In this document: piece by piece, positions 16,321 to 24,688 of the stretch | Layout: each line of letters opens with the position of its first letter | Numbering within the stretch: position 1 is the first letter of the stretch | Source: JBHIKY01 sp042139015 | Lineage (GTDB): Bacteria > Bacillota > Bacilli > Bacillales > Marinococcaceae | DNA: 31,012 bases | NCBI RefSeq assembly: GCF_042139015.1 | Contig: NZ_JBHIKY010000033.1 | Location: 1-31,012, forward strand | Direction of reading: 5' to 3' | Translations under genes and position numbers: made by a program | The notes under the pieces: model-generated | Told to the model about the DNA's origin: nothing | The model's database searches: none | What the model saw: only the letters and a program-made list of their open reading frames with translations

Positions 16321-17643
16321 TTAGAAAAGTGTGAGACCTAGACTTATTACTATACCACTTAGTACAAGCACCCATAAACAAAATCCCATAATATCACGTG
16401 CATTTAAACCGGCAATTGCCAATGCTGGAAGAGCCCAAAATGGTTGGACCATATTCGTCCATGCATCTCCCCATGCCACTGACATCACTGTTTTTGCAGG
16501 ATCTACACCAAGTTGTTTACCGGCTTCAAGCATAATTGGTGCCTGCACAGACCACTGACCACCACCAGAAGGAACAAAGAAATTTACAAGCCCAGCGCTA
16601 ATAAAAGAAAAGATTGGGAACGTAGCTTCTGTAGAAATAGAAATGAACCATTGCGAAAATTCTTCTGCCAATCCAGATGTTACCATCATTCCCATTATTC
16701 CTGCATAAAACGGGAATTGTATTACAATACCTCCTGCATTTTTCACTGCTCTCGATACACTGGCTATAAAATTCTTCGGCGTAACATGAAACACAATGCC
16801 AAGAGTTAAGAACATAAAGTTCACAATATTCAAGTCCAGGGTAAATCCATTTGCAGAAAAAAAGTAGATGATATATATAAGCCCTAGTACACCAGTGATC
16901 ATGGACAACAAAACACTATTTTCAATTTTTTGAGCTGGGGTTTGTTCAGACTTTGGAATTTTTGCTTCCTGATTAGATGAGTCATCGTCCAGTAGTTTCG
17001 GGTCAATACTCACTGCGCTTTTTTGATTGATCATAGCCCTATTTAGGATTGGAACTGTGATAAACAAAGCCAAAACTATAAATATATTAGTGGTTGAGAA
17101 TATTGTCTCACTTACAGGCAATACCCCAATTATATCTTGTGAAAAATGATCTTCAGTTGCTACTGTTAAAGGAATTGATCCAGCTAATCCACCATGCCAA
17201 ACGATAAAGCCACTATAAGCACTTGCTATTAAAAGCCGGTAATCTACAGTAGGTACTTGCTTAGCTAGCTCTTTTGCAAACAATGCCCCTATTACTAATC
17301 CAAATCCCCAACTAATCCAACTAGCCAATAGTGCTACAAGAGTAACTGTAATGATTGCCTGACCAGGATTTTTAGCAATGGATGCAAGTTTTTGTAAGAT
17401 ATTTTTAAAAAAAGGGCTGCTCGCTAAAACGTATCCAGTGACTAGGATCAATACCATTTGCATTGCAAAATCTAACAAATTCCAAAAACCATCTCCCCAA
17501 TAAATAGTCATATCTATAGGGTTGCTTGGTGTTAATACTAGACCTAATATAAATACCACTAAAGTTAAAATAATCACAAATAAAAATGGATCTGGAAGAT
17601 AGCGCTGAACTAGCTTCGTCGAAGCATTTGTTAACGTTTTCAT
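16321..17643 (-). CDS. atoE: AtoE-family short-chain fatty acid transporter
   Basis: Membrane permease of 440 residues, with AGGAG before the ATG and about eleven hydrophobic segments. Family signatures are NASTKLVQRYLPDPFLFVII at the N terminus, ISWGFGLVIGALFAKELAK, YSGFIVWHGGLAGSIPLTVA, VPSGGGQWSVQAPIMLEAGK and the C-terminal AWGDAWTNMVQPFWALP. AtoE proteins import short-chain fatty acids or acetoacetate. It stands alone, but its upstream region copies the scoAB promoter module, so it is probably co-regulated by the neighbouring LysR protein and supplies substrate to ScoAB. Confidence 0.9.
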   Translation of the reverse strand: MKTLTNASTKLVQRYLPDPFLFVIILTLVVFILGLVLTPSNPIDMTIYWGDGFWNLLDFAMQMVLILVTGYVLASSPFFKNILQKLASIAKNPGQAIITVTLVALLASWISWGFGLVIGALFAKELAKQVPTVDYRLLIASAYSGFIVWHGGLAGSIPLTVATEDHFSQDIIGVLPVSETIFSTTNIFIVLALFITVPILNRAMINQKSAVSIDPKLLDDDSSNQEAKIPKSEQTPAQKIENSVLLSMITGVLGLIYIIYFFSANGFTLDLNIVNFMFLTLGIVFHVTPKNFIASVSRAVKNAGGIVIQFPFYAGIMGMMVTSGLAEEFSQWFISISTEATFPIFSFISAGLVNFFVPSGGGQWSVQAPIMLEAGKQLGVDPAKTVMSVAWGDAWTNMVQPFWALPALAIAGLNARDIMGFCLWVLVLSGIVISLGLTLF

Positions 17644-17693
17644 TTTTTCCTCTCCTTTTAATTAAAAGTAGAACTTAATTTCTATTACCATAC

Positions 17694-17750
17694 TACAAGC
17701 GCTTACATTCGTAAAATAGATAAATATAATAATTTTATTCAAAATTTGAA
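17694..17750 (-). promoter_or_regulatory. atoE promoter module shared with scoAB
   Basis: This copy matches 15291-15340 at 44 of 50 positions. The candidate LysR box is a perfect dyad here, TTCAAA-T-TTTGAA (17750-17738 on the atoE strand). A weak promoter (TTGAAT, 18 bases, TATTTT) follows. TGTAAGCGCTTGTA (17707-17694) is cre-like, with 12 of 14 consensus positions. Confidence 0.62.
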
Positions 17751-17779
17751 CAAATGTACACACAACATTATCCAAAACG

Positions 17780-18150
17780 ATGATGAAAAGAAAAAACTTA
17801 TACAGGGAGCTCTATAACGAAATTCGTAAAAGAGGGGTCCTTCTTGATGAAGCGGGTTGGAATGGGTTAAGTGATAGCGAGAAGAAGGAAGTGCTTGCTC
17901 AAGATAAAGTGATACAAGAGCGGGGAAACTTGATGTCAGCGGTACAACCTAAAGTGACAGCTGTACGGAATTGGGATAAAAACCTCAAGGTGACGGAAAG
18001 GGCAGACGAATATCATGGGCTTCCGCTTGCGGGGTTTTCTGTCATCGAAGCAGAGAATGTGGAGGAAGTAGTGGACCTCGTAGCTAACACCCTTGTGCTG
18101 GGGCAAATGGTGTCATTGAGATTCGGCCGTTTTGGAACACGGGAAGTTAA
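17780..18150 (+). pseudogene. Frameshifted YCII-domain protein gene
   Basis: The middle of this frame fits YCII-type proteins: WNGLSDSEKKEVLAQDKVIQ, PKVTAVRNWDKNLKVTERAD and GFSVIEAENVEEVVDLVANT. At about 18088-18093 the family's expected continuation moves to the next frame. After one added base it reads PCAGANGVIEIRPFWNTGS and stops at 18150, while the unshifted frame runs into unrelated sequence to 18160. The N terminus (MMKRKNLYRELYNEIRKRG) lacks the usual hydrophobic first strand and there is no ribosome binding site, so the 5' end also looks damaged. Confidence 0.65.
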
Positions 18151-18236
18151 GTGTGAGTGATTAGGCGATTATCACTGGTTCATAATGTTGATAATAAATA
18201 CAGCTATGTTATTTAATTGACCTTCCAGTCTTTTTA

Positions 18237-18270
18237 AAAACCACTCAGAGTAATGCTCTAAGTGGTTTTT
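18237..18270 (+). terminator. Intrinsic terminator
   Basis: AACCACTCAGAG pairs with CTCTAAGTGGTT with one mismatch, followed by TTTTT. It faces rightward, downstream of the broken YCII-type gene. Confidence 0.8.
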
Positions 18271-18369
18271 GACATTAAGATTTTAATCTAACATAAACAT
18301 AAAATTTCACCAATGTTCTATGACCTTCTATTAATAGTGTGTACAATCCAAGCCTTACCATTACTTTAT

Positions 18370-18966
18370 CTACCCAATTAAATTGGCTTTTACCTTTTTG
18401 ATACTTGTTAAAACAATAAATACAATGGTGGTGACAAGTAAAAAGGTTATTTGCCATCCTCCTGCATGCAAAAATACAATGATCGTAAACAAAATCCCTA
18501 ACCAGCGATGCATTTTAAGAATTTTTCGTCCTTTTCTTTTTCTTACCATCCAAACACCTACAAATACCAACGCAGCTAAACATCCAAAACCTATCCAACC
18601 TGTGGCTGATTTCCAAATATCGTCATAGAAGTATGGGAGGAAGTAGATACCATGAGCCAGTGCGGTAACAAAAGTCGTAACGCCAAATATAATATGATGG
18701 GAGTAAACATATTGAAAGATTCCCTTGTTAGTCACCGATTGGAATAGAGGTGAATGTTTCTTTTGCCTGGACTTGAGTACAAAAAGTGTAAAAGCCACTA
18801 AACCAGTCCACGTTGAAAAAATTCCTAACAAATTACTCTGAGTTACTAGCTTAAATCCCTCCCAGCTCAAGGATTCAGAGTGTTGAATAAAGATGAAAGT
18901 CCAAAAAATTGAGAGAACGATAAGTATACAGTTAAGTATTTTAGTAATTAATGACCCATATTTCAT
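18370..18966 (-). CDS. Histidine-rich membrane protein, ferric-reductase-like transmembrane type
   Basis: Integral membrane protein of 198 residues with six hydrophobic segments. Histidines lie in or near the helices in a pattern suggesting heme ligation: SHHIIFG, TALAHGIYFLP, KMHRWLGILF and FLHAGGW. The layout resembles the ferric-reductase-like or cytochrome b561-like heme-binding membrane module. No flavin or NADPH domain is attached. It is a single gene with a modest AAGGATTATAGGAAA site. It may be an electron-transfer membrane subunit, but neither partner nor substrate is evident, and the assignment rests on motif pattern only. Confidence 0.6.
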   Translation of the reverse strand: MKYGSLITKILNCILIVLSIFWTFIFIQHSESLSWEGFKLVTQSNLLGIFSTWTGLVAFTLFVLKSRQKKHSPLFQSVTNKGIFQYVYSHHIIFGVTTFVTALAHGIYFLPYFYDDIWKSATGWIGFGCLAALVFVGVWMVRKRKGRKILKMHRWLGILFTIIVFLHAGGWQITFLLVTTIVFIVLTSIKKVKANLIG

Positions 18967-19300
18967 TTTCCTATAATCCTTTCATATCATGTCCACAATT
19001 CATCAACTATCTTCGTTTTACATCAACAAATAGTATAATAACAGCAAAAAATGTCATATTTATTTCATTTATTTACTGATAATATAAGTTTAAATTGATT
19101 ATTGATGAAACATTCAAAAGTGGTGCGGGAGATGTACGTACAAATTGGAGCACACACTATTAGACGGTTTCCGAAAGTCACCTAGACGGAACATTCTGTG
19201 GCATTTATTAAAAAGGAGTTATTCCAGAGTAAGGTAGAAGAATCAAACCCATCCAAATTATATATTAAAAGAAGAAAAAGCACATTTAATTGGCGAAAAT
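18967..19300. other. Intergenic stretch with possible gene debris
   Basis: No complete gene is seen. A 34-codon open frame from GTG at 19198 to about 19302 translates to a lysine-rich end (KLYIKRRKSTFNWRK) without a ribosome binding site. It may be a leftover 3' end. Nothing else is recognisable. Confidence 0.35.
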
Positions 19301-19320
19301 AAAAGATAGGAGGGACAAAA

Positions 19321-20250
19321 TTGAAATACAGAAAACTTGGGCAAACAGAACTTGAGGTATCTGTACTTAGTTACGGAGCTTCTTCACTTGGATCCGTTTT
19401 TAGAGACATTAATGAAGCGGAAGGAATTAAATCTGTTCATGCAGCCATAGATCAAGGGATTAATTTAATCGATGTTTCCCCTTATTATGGATTGACAAAA
19501 GCGGAAACCGTTTTAGGTAAGGCGTTAGTTGACATTTCGCGTGATAAGTATTTTCTTTCTACAAAGGTAGGCAGGTATGGGGAAAATTCATTTGATTTTT
19601 CAAGGAACAAAATAAAGCAAAGTTTGGAGGAAAGCCTTCAGCGGCTGGGCACAGATTATGTTGATATTTTATATCTTCATGACATAGAATTTGGTTCTTG
19701 TAAGCAAGTGATGGAGGAAGGGCTTCCGGCATTAGAAGACTTGAAAAAGCAAGGTAAAATCCGCTTTTATGGCGTCTCTGGTTTGCCACTGACTATCTTT
19801 GAAAAAGTTCTTAACAAAAAAGAGTTGGATGTTATTCTTTCCTATTGCCATTACTCATTAAATGATACATCACTTTTGTCCATTATTCCTTTATTGAAAG
19901 AAAAACAGGTAGGATTAGTTAACGCTTCGCCTTTGTCAATGGGTTTGTTAAGTCCTCGTCCTGTGGCTGATTGGCATCCGGCAGATGAAGAAATGAAGCG
20001 TATTTGCCATAAAGCTGCGGATTTCTGTAAGGAACAAGGAGAAGATATTGTTAAGTTGGCTGTTCAATATTCTGTTCAAAATGATTTGATTCCTACCACT
20101 TTGGTTAGTACGGCAAGTGAGAAAAACATAACCAAAAATATTAAATGGACAGAGGAACCAATGAATAAGGAGCTTTTGGAAGAGGTGCTTGATATCTTAA
20201 AACCTATTCATAATAAAACTTGGCCAAGTGGAAATGATGAGTGGAATTAA
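19321..20250 (+). CDS. Aldo/keto reductase, L-galactose dehydrogenase-like branch
   Basis: Oxidoreductase of 309 residues starting at TTG behind AGGAGGG. The N terminus, RKLGQTELEVSVLSYGASSL, is the AKR opening. The catalytic tetrad is visible: Asp in INLIDVSPYYG with its Tyr, Lys in FLSTKVGRYG, and His in ILYLHDIEFG. GIRFYGVSG-like sequence and the C-terminal TLVSTASEKN block match the family. The SPYYGLTKAETVLGKAL pattern is that of the L-galactose/L-fucose dehydrogenase-like branch. Substrate is not certain. It is monocistronic and is followed by an IS-end-like repeat. Confidence 0.87.
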   Translation: MKYRKLGQTELEVSVLSYGASSLGSVFRDINEAEGIKSVHAAIDQGINLIDVSPYYGLTKAETVLGKALVDISRDKYFLSTKVGRYGENSFDFSRNKIKQSLEESLQRLGTDYVDILYLHDIEFGSCKQVMEEGLPALEDLKKQGKIRFYGVSGLPLTIFEKVLNKKELDVILSYCHYSLNDTSLLSIIPLLKEKQVGLVNASPLSMGLLSPRPVADWHPADEEMKRICHKAADFCKEQGEDIVKLAVQYSVQNDLIPTTLVSTASEKNITKNIKWTEEPMNKELLEEVLDILKPIHNKTWPSGNDEWN

Positions 20251-20484
20251 CATCTTTAACTATGTAAGTTCTTACAAATTTTCTCTGAAATAGACACCTT
20301 TGCGGAGGGGGAAGGAGGAAATAGGTGAGGAAAACGTGGTTTTACCGCATGTTATTACACTATTTACCTATGTTCTTTTTCATTGTAATTTTTCTGTTTT
20401 TTATCTTTTTTCAACTTCTACTCCGATGGGAAGAGCAGCGGCTGAAGATCCGCCGGGCGTGGATTTCGCCCAGTTAGCTGAAGC

Positions 20485-20565
20485 GCTGCCCACGGAAAGC
20501 GAAGGACTTGTCCCCTGCTTTTTTACCATGCAAAAAGGGGCGAGTATCATTTATGATACAGCCCC
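20485..20565. repeat. Dispersed repeat, near-identical copy
   Basis: This 81-base unit begins GCTGCCCACGGAAAGCGAAG and ends GTATCATTTATGATACAGCC plus CC. It differs from the copy at 28908-28989 by two substitutions and one G. The right end is a nested hairpin: GTATCAT/ATGATAC inside GGGGC/GCCCC. The flanking 20420-20484 sequence is also GC-rich and foreign-looking. The palindromic GGGGCTGTATCAT end resembles insertion-sequence termini, but no transposase is present. Most of the 20251-20578 gap is made of this element and its flank. Confidence 0.8.
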
Positions 20566-20578
20566 AAACGTATAGTGT

Positions 20579-21142
20579 TTACCATGAATTATCAATAAAT
20601 GTAAATCCATTATGTTCGACATAATTCGATTTTGTGAAGTCATATGGTTCAATAATTCCTGGGGTTTTCCAAAATAGTCCATTAGAATTTGACCCTATTA
20701 CTTCAAATTCCTTTCCAGCTTTATAGTAAGAGTACCAAACTAATTCACTGCAGTAAGTATAAGGATCTATATCTTTTGGGTTCGATGTTATCCAATAGTC
20801 AATATTTTCACCAACAAAATAATGACTTGCTTTTTCAGCAGCCTCTTCTCCTAGAGATGAAGAGTTTGGGCGAATTACTTTTGTTTCCGGATATCTACTA
20901 TTCCATTCGCTAATTGATATTGTTGTGGGATACGGTTCGCTAGAGCGGCCTGATGTATGGGCGATTTCAGTTGAGCTGATCGCAATTCCTGTATGACCAG
21001 TTAACCCTTTGGCTGAACTTGTCTTTGTTATAAAGATATCCCCTGCTTTATAAGTTGCAGCCTCACTATTATCTGGCAGAAAAATAAATACGACAGTAAT
21101 TCCCATAATAAACAGAATAGAGATTCTTTTGAAAAGCACCAT
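20579..21142 (-). CDS. Secreted permuted papain-like (NlpC/P60-type) protein, YycO-like
   Basis: Exported protein of 187 residues with a strong AAAGGAGG site. A signal peptide spans about residues 1-28 (MVLFKRISILFIMGITVVFI, cleavage near SEA-A). The mature part has a circularly permuted NlpC/P60 pattern: GDIFITKTSSAKGLTGHTGI with His50, and YTYCSELVWYSYYKAG with candidate nucleophile Cys131. Bacillus YycO and the YiiX group share this arrangement. It may cleave an amide bond in cell-wall peptides or a secreted substrate; the exact activity is unknown. It is a single gene. Confidence 0.75.
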   Translation of the reverse strand: MVLFKRISILFIMGITVVFIFLPDNSEAATYKAGDIFITKTSSAKGLTGHTGIAISSTEIAHTSGRSSEPYPTTISISEWNSRYPETKVIRPNSSSLGEEAAEKASHYFVGENIDYWITSNPKDIDPYTYCSELVWYSYYKAGKEFEVIGSNSNGLFWKTPGIIEPYDFTKSNYVEHNGFTFIDNSW

Positions 21143-21252
21143 AAAATTTCCTCCTTTGTTTATATTTAATATAAAATGCCAAACGCTATTATACTATAAT
21201 TAGCAAAAAACGGAAATGTTCTGAGTCAAAATGGGAAATAGTTAAATACAAA

Positions 21253-21543
21253 CTATATTGACCTAATTTGATAGAGGTGTTCATGAATGAAATCAATTAC
21301 AGGCTGCAGCTTAACCAAATCCTCTCGATAATTTTTAAGAGAGTACCTTTCTAATATCTTAGCGATTAAAATCGTCAAACATCCTTTCAAACGAATTCCA
21401 CTCTGCCCTTCTTGAACGCACCATAAGTAATAATCTTCCATCCAACTATTGGGATGTGCAACGTCGCTGCAGGAATTTATTCGGACCATAACAAGCTCTG
21501 AAAGTTCGTTGAAAAGATCCATTCTATCCTTTGGTAAGACCAT
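21253..21543 (-). CDS. Hypothetical 96-residue protein
   Basis: The product looks like a folded, mostly helical soluble protein (MDLFNELSELVMVRINSCSD; IRLKGCLTILIAKILERYSL). Charges are well balanced and it has three cysteines. The ribosome binding site is weak (TATGGG immediately before ATG). No family is recognised. It is monocistronic and divergent from the GH4 gene, with 144 bases between them. Confidence 0.5.
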   Translation of the reverse strand: MVLPKDRMDLFNELSELVMVRINSCSDVAHPNSWMEDYYLWCVQEGQSGIRLKGCLTILIAKILERYSLKNYREDLVKLQPVIDFIHEHLYQIRSI

Positions 21544-21615
21544 CCCATACTTTTAGACATTTTTTAATTATTTATTTTATCACAAGAAATTGTAAGGGTT
21601 ATCAAATATTACTAT

Positions 21616-21644
21616 TTGACATGAAGTGCTTACTCTCTTACATT
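21616..21644 (+). promoter_or_regulatory. Sigma-A promoter of the GH4 gene
   Basis: TTGACA (21616-21621), a 17-base spacer and TACATT (21639-21644) form a good vegetative promoter about 45-60 bases before the gene. Just upstream, ATTGTAAGGGTTATCA (21589-21604) matches 27195-27210 in the PTS operon promoter region at 14 of 16 positions. Confidence 0.65.
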
Positions 21645-21687
21645 TCTATTTTTATACCCGCTTTTTATAATAGGAATAACTAATGAG

Positions 21688-23094
21688 TTGGAGGGGATTT
21701 TTATTACTATTCAGAATCCTAAGGTGGTTGTGTTAGGAGCAGGGAGTTTGTTTTTCGGTCGTGAGTGTATTTGGCAGATGGTGCATTCCGAACATCTAAA
21801 TAAAGGTACTCTAGCTTTAGTTGATACAAATGAAGAAAGGTTAAATAAACTGGTTCGTTTGGCCAGAATGGTAGTCGATGCTAATCAAGTAGAATTGAAG
21901 ATTGAGGGATCGTTGGATCGTAAGCAAGTTCTTCAAGATGCGGACTTTGTTGTTCTTAGTTTTGCAAAAGATACGGTGAAATACAGGGGAATAGACTGTG
22001 AGATTTCTGAAAAGTATGGAATCAGAATGTGTTCTGGAGACACTATCGGACCAGGTGGAATTTTCCGAGTGATGCGCGAGCTTCCCATGATTATGGATTG
22101 TGCAAAGGATATTGAAAAAATGTGTCCTGATGCTTGGGTTATAAACTATATTAACCCATCAACAGTTAATGGAATAGCTTTAAAAAAGTATGCACCGAAT
22201 TTAAAGTCTTTTGCTTTGTGTGATTCGCACCATATGCCACATAAAAAAATTATCTATGCTGAACGAGCAGGGATAATAAATGATAAAAGTGAGTATTCAG
22301 AAGAAATCGATCGTAAGTTTAATTTGAGTATCGCTGGAGTCAACCACTTCACTTGGCTATTAAATGCAGAGTACGAAGGAAAAGATCTTCTTCCTACTAT
22401 TGCCGAGTCGTTGAAAATTTCGGCGGAGAAGGAAACAGTAGGTGGTGATACAGGCGCTAAGGCTTTATACAATGATGCAATCAGCTATCAATTGTATGAC
22501 ATTTTTGGCTATGTTCCAACTTGTACAGCTCATACAAAGGAGTATGTTCCTTATTGGCAGGGGCTTGGCCGTTTGAAAGATTCGATACCCCCATTATCAA
22601 TTTGGGAAACGGAAGACCGTTATAAGCGTCATGATATGATGTGGCGGCAGATTGATAGTTTCCTAAGCGGAGAAACACCAATCAGCGAGTATATGAATAC
22701 TTTTGGTCCTGACCATGCGACAGATATTATTGAAAATATGGTTGGTGGTCTGGGGAAGCCATTTTATATAAACACACTTAACCAAGTCGCTGTAGAAAAT
22801 ATGAACGATGATTCCTTTCTCGAACTGTTATGTGAAGTCACAATGGATGAAATTAAGCCTCTGCCAGTTGGAGAAATGCCTCGCGGGATCCGCGGTATGC
22901 AGGAGCTAGTACTGGATACACATGAATTAACAGTTGCAGCCGTTTTAGAAGGCGACCGCAAAAAGCTTCGAAGGGCAATGCTGACCGACCCTCTCGTTAA
23001 TTCCATCGCCGATTCCGATCAAATCATAGAAGAACTTTTAGATTTGGAAAAAGATGTTATTCCCAGGGATTGGTATGCAAAGGATTTTGCATAA
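21688..23094 (+). CDS. Glycoside hydrolase family 4 enzyme (NAD+/metal dependent)
   Basis: Cytosolic enzyme of up to 468 residues. The Rossmann loop VVVLGAGSLFFG binds NAD+; NYINPSTVNG is the GH4 NP motif. Metal ligands are expected at Cys178 (LCDSHHMPH) and His220 (GVNHFTW). GH4 enzymes cleave glycosides by transient oxidation at C3 and include 6-phospho-glucosidases, galactosidases and galacturonidases. CDSHH after the cysteine does not match the CDMP or CHS forms I know, so the substrate is open. Start: TTG 21688 precedes a perfect GGAGGGG (21690-21696), after which the only in-frame candidate at good spacing is ATT at 21703. It is convergent with a PTS operon. Confidence 0.86.
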   Translation: MEGIFITIQNPKVVVLGAGSLFFGRECIWQMVHSEHLNKGTLALVDTNEERLNKLVRLARMVVDANQVELKIEGSLDRKQVLQDADFVVLSFAKDTVKYRGIDCEISEKYGIRMCSGDTIGPGGIFRVMRELPMIMDCAKDIEKMCPDAWVINYINPSTVNGIALKKYAPNLKSFALCDSHHMPHKKIIYAERAGIINDKSEYSEEIDRKFNLSIAGVNHFTWLLNAEYEGKDLLPTIAESLKISAEKETVGGDTGAKALYNDAISYQLYDIFGYVPTCTAHTKEYVPYWQGLGRLKDSIPPLSIWETEDRYKRHDMMWRQIDSFLSGETPISEYMNTFGPDHATDIIENMVGGLGKPFYINTLNQVAVENMNDDSFLELLCEVTMDEIKPLPVGEMPRGIRGMQELVLDTHELTVAAVLEGDRKKLRRAMLTDPLVNSIADSDQIIEELLDLEKDVIPRDWYAKDFA

Positions 23095-23185
23095 CCTTGC
23101 CTACTAATGGAATGCATTTTCAAAATAGGTTTCTAGAATATGAGCCACAAAACAGTCCGGATGCCAGAGCCGTGCCAAGATTAAA

Positions 23186-23226
23186 CTGCCATACCCCTGT
23201 TGACTTCAGGGATATGGCAGAATAGG
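23186..23226 (+). terminator. Terminator after the GH4 gene
   Basis: CTGCCATACCCCTG pairs with CAGGGATATGGCAG around a short loop with small mismatches. A T-rich run (TATTTTTCCTTTTT) begins about seven bases after the stem. It lies between the convergent GH4 and PTS genes. Confidence 0.7.
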
Positions 23227-23288
23227 TATTTTTCCTTTTTCCCATTCCTTGGGTTAGTTCAAAGAAGAGAGAGTAGGTTTAATTTTTG

Positions 23289-24659
23289 TTAAGCTGCATC
23301 GTCCGTATCCTTTTTGTTATCATTTGATTTTGATTTGAAGCCGATCAAGAATGGGAGAGCAAGGATGAGAATGATTGCTGCGATAACGGTAATATTGGAT
23401 TCGAGAATATTGATCAGACTACCAAATACGATTCCAATTAAACCAAAGTCAGCATCTCCGAACGTTGTTCCCTGGAACCCTAGTGAACCTAAAACCGGTA
23501 ATAAGAGGGCGGGCAGGAAGCTGATCATTACACCGTTCGCCATGGAGCCGATAATAGCACCTTTTCGACCGCCGGTTGCATTACCGAAGACTCCGGCAGC
23601 TGCACCTGTGAAGAAGTGGGGAACCAGTCCGGGAACGATTACTTTTAATCCAAGTAAAGGTAAGAAGAGCATGCTGATTAGACCAGCGATGAAGCTGCAT
23701 AGGAAACCGATGATGACGGCGTTTCCTGCGAATGGAAAAATGGCTGGACAATCAAGCGCAGGCTTAGCGTTAGGGACGATTTTATCGGCAATTCCTTTAA
23801 AGGCTGGGACAATTTCACCAAGCAGCATACGTACTCCGGCTAAAATGATATAAACACCTGCCGCGAATGTAAGACCTTGCATAAAGGAGAAGACCAGGAA
23901 GTTCTGTCCGCCGCTTAATTCTCCTTCCACGAAGGCTGGACCGGCTGCACCTCCAACGACAAAGAACAGGAGTACCATGGTTAACGAGACGGACACAGAT
24001 GTGTCTCTGAGAAAGCCTAGTGATTTTGGAACTTTGATTTCCTCTGTCGATTTTGAACCTTTTCCGACAGCCTTGCCGACTAGAGCGGATACGAAATAGC
24101 CAATCGATCCGAAGTGGCCTATGGCAAAGTCATCAGAACCAGTGACTCTCCGGGTGAAAGGCTGAAGCATCGCTGGAGAAAGAACCATCAATGCCCCAAG
24201 AATCACCGATCCAAGAATGATCATCGGTACACCGGAAAAACCTCCAGTGATTAAGATGACAGCGATTAAACATGCCATGAACATGGTATGATGTCCAGTT
24301 AAAAAGATATATTTAAAAGGAGTGAATCGTGCAAGCAGAATATTAACAATCATACCAAACAACATGATCATAGCTGTCTCTGTACCAAAGGATTCCTGTG
24401 CAAGGGCGACGATTGCTTCATTGTTCGGAATCACTCCGTCAACAGCAAAAGCTTCGTTGAACATGCTGCTGAACTGATCCAGGGATTGAACGAGTACATT
24501 CGCCCCAGCCCCAAGGATGACAAATCCCATTACCGTTTTAAGGGTTCCTGAGACGACATCTCCAGAATTTTTGCGCTGCACAAGGAGTCCGATTAAAGCG
24601 AATAGGCCGACCAGGATCGCAGGTGTGCCTAAGATATCCTTCATTATTAAATCAATCAT
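23289..24659 (-). CDS. ulaA: PTS EIIC, ascorbate (UlaA/SgaT) family
   Basis: Membrane transporter of 456 residues with AAAAGGAGC before the ATG and about eleven hydrophobic segments. The N-terminal block GTLKTVMGFVILGAGANVLV and the later LTGHHTMFMACLIAVILITG, DDFAIGHFGSIGYFVSALVG and GAAAGVFGNATGGRKGAIIG are typical of UlaA. Family members import L-ascorbate and related sugar acids with phosphorylation. It is the third gene of regulator-EIIB-EIIC, 29 bases after EIIB. None of the ascorbate catabolic genes (ulaD-G type) is in the window, and a GH4 glycosidase is next door, so the substrate may be a glycoside or other sugar acid. Confidence 0.88.
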   Translation of the reverse strand: MIDLIMKDILGTPAILVGLFALIGLLVQRKNSGDVVSGTLKTVMGFVILGAGANVLVQSLDQFSSMFNEAFAVDGVIPNNEAIVALAQESFGTETAMIMLFGMIVNILLARFTPFKYIFLTGHHTMFMACLIAVILITGGFSGVPMIILGSVILGALMVLSPAMLQPFTRRVTGSDDFAIGHFGSIGYFVSALVGKAVGKGSKSTEEIKVPKSLGFLRDTSVSVSLTMVLLFFVVGGAAGPAFVEGELSGGQNFLVFSFMQGLTFAAGVYIILAGVRMLLGEIVPAFKGIADKIVPNAKPALDCPAIFPFAGNAVIIGFLCSFIAGLISMLFLPLLGLKVIVPGLVPHFFTGAAAGVFGNATGGRKGAIIGSMANGVMISFLPALLLPVLGSLGFQGTTFGDADFGLIGIVFGSLINILESNITVIAAIILILALPFLIGFKSKSNDNKKDTDDAA

Positions 24660-24688
24660 TTTTAACGCTCCTTTTGTTTTTCGTGGAC

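Noticed and set aside
20300..20575. A 91-codon rightward open frame with a hydrophobic middle
   Set aside because: Most of it is the translation of the dispersed repeat and its flank; the same repeat-derived tail appears after the truncated hydrolase.
23314..23853. A 179-codon rightward open frame opposite the EIIC gene
   Set aside because: It is the antisense shadow of a clear UlaA-family gene, rich in Pro/Lys/Ile, with no recognisable domain.
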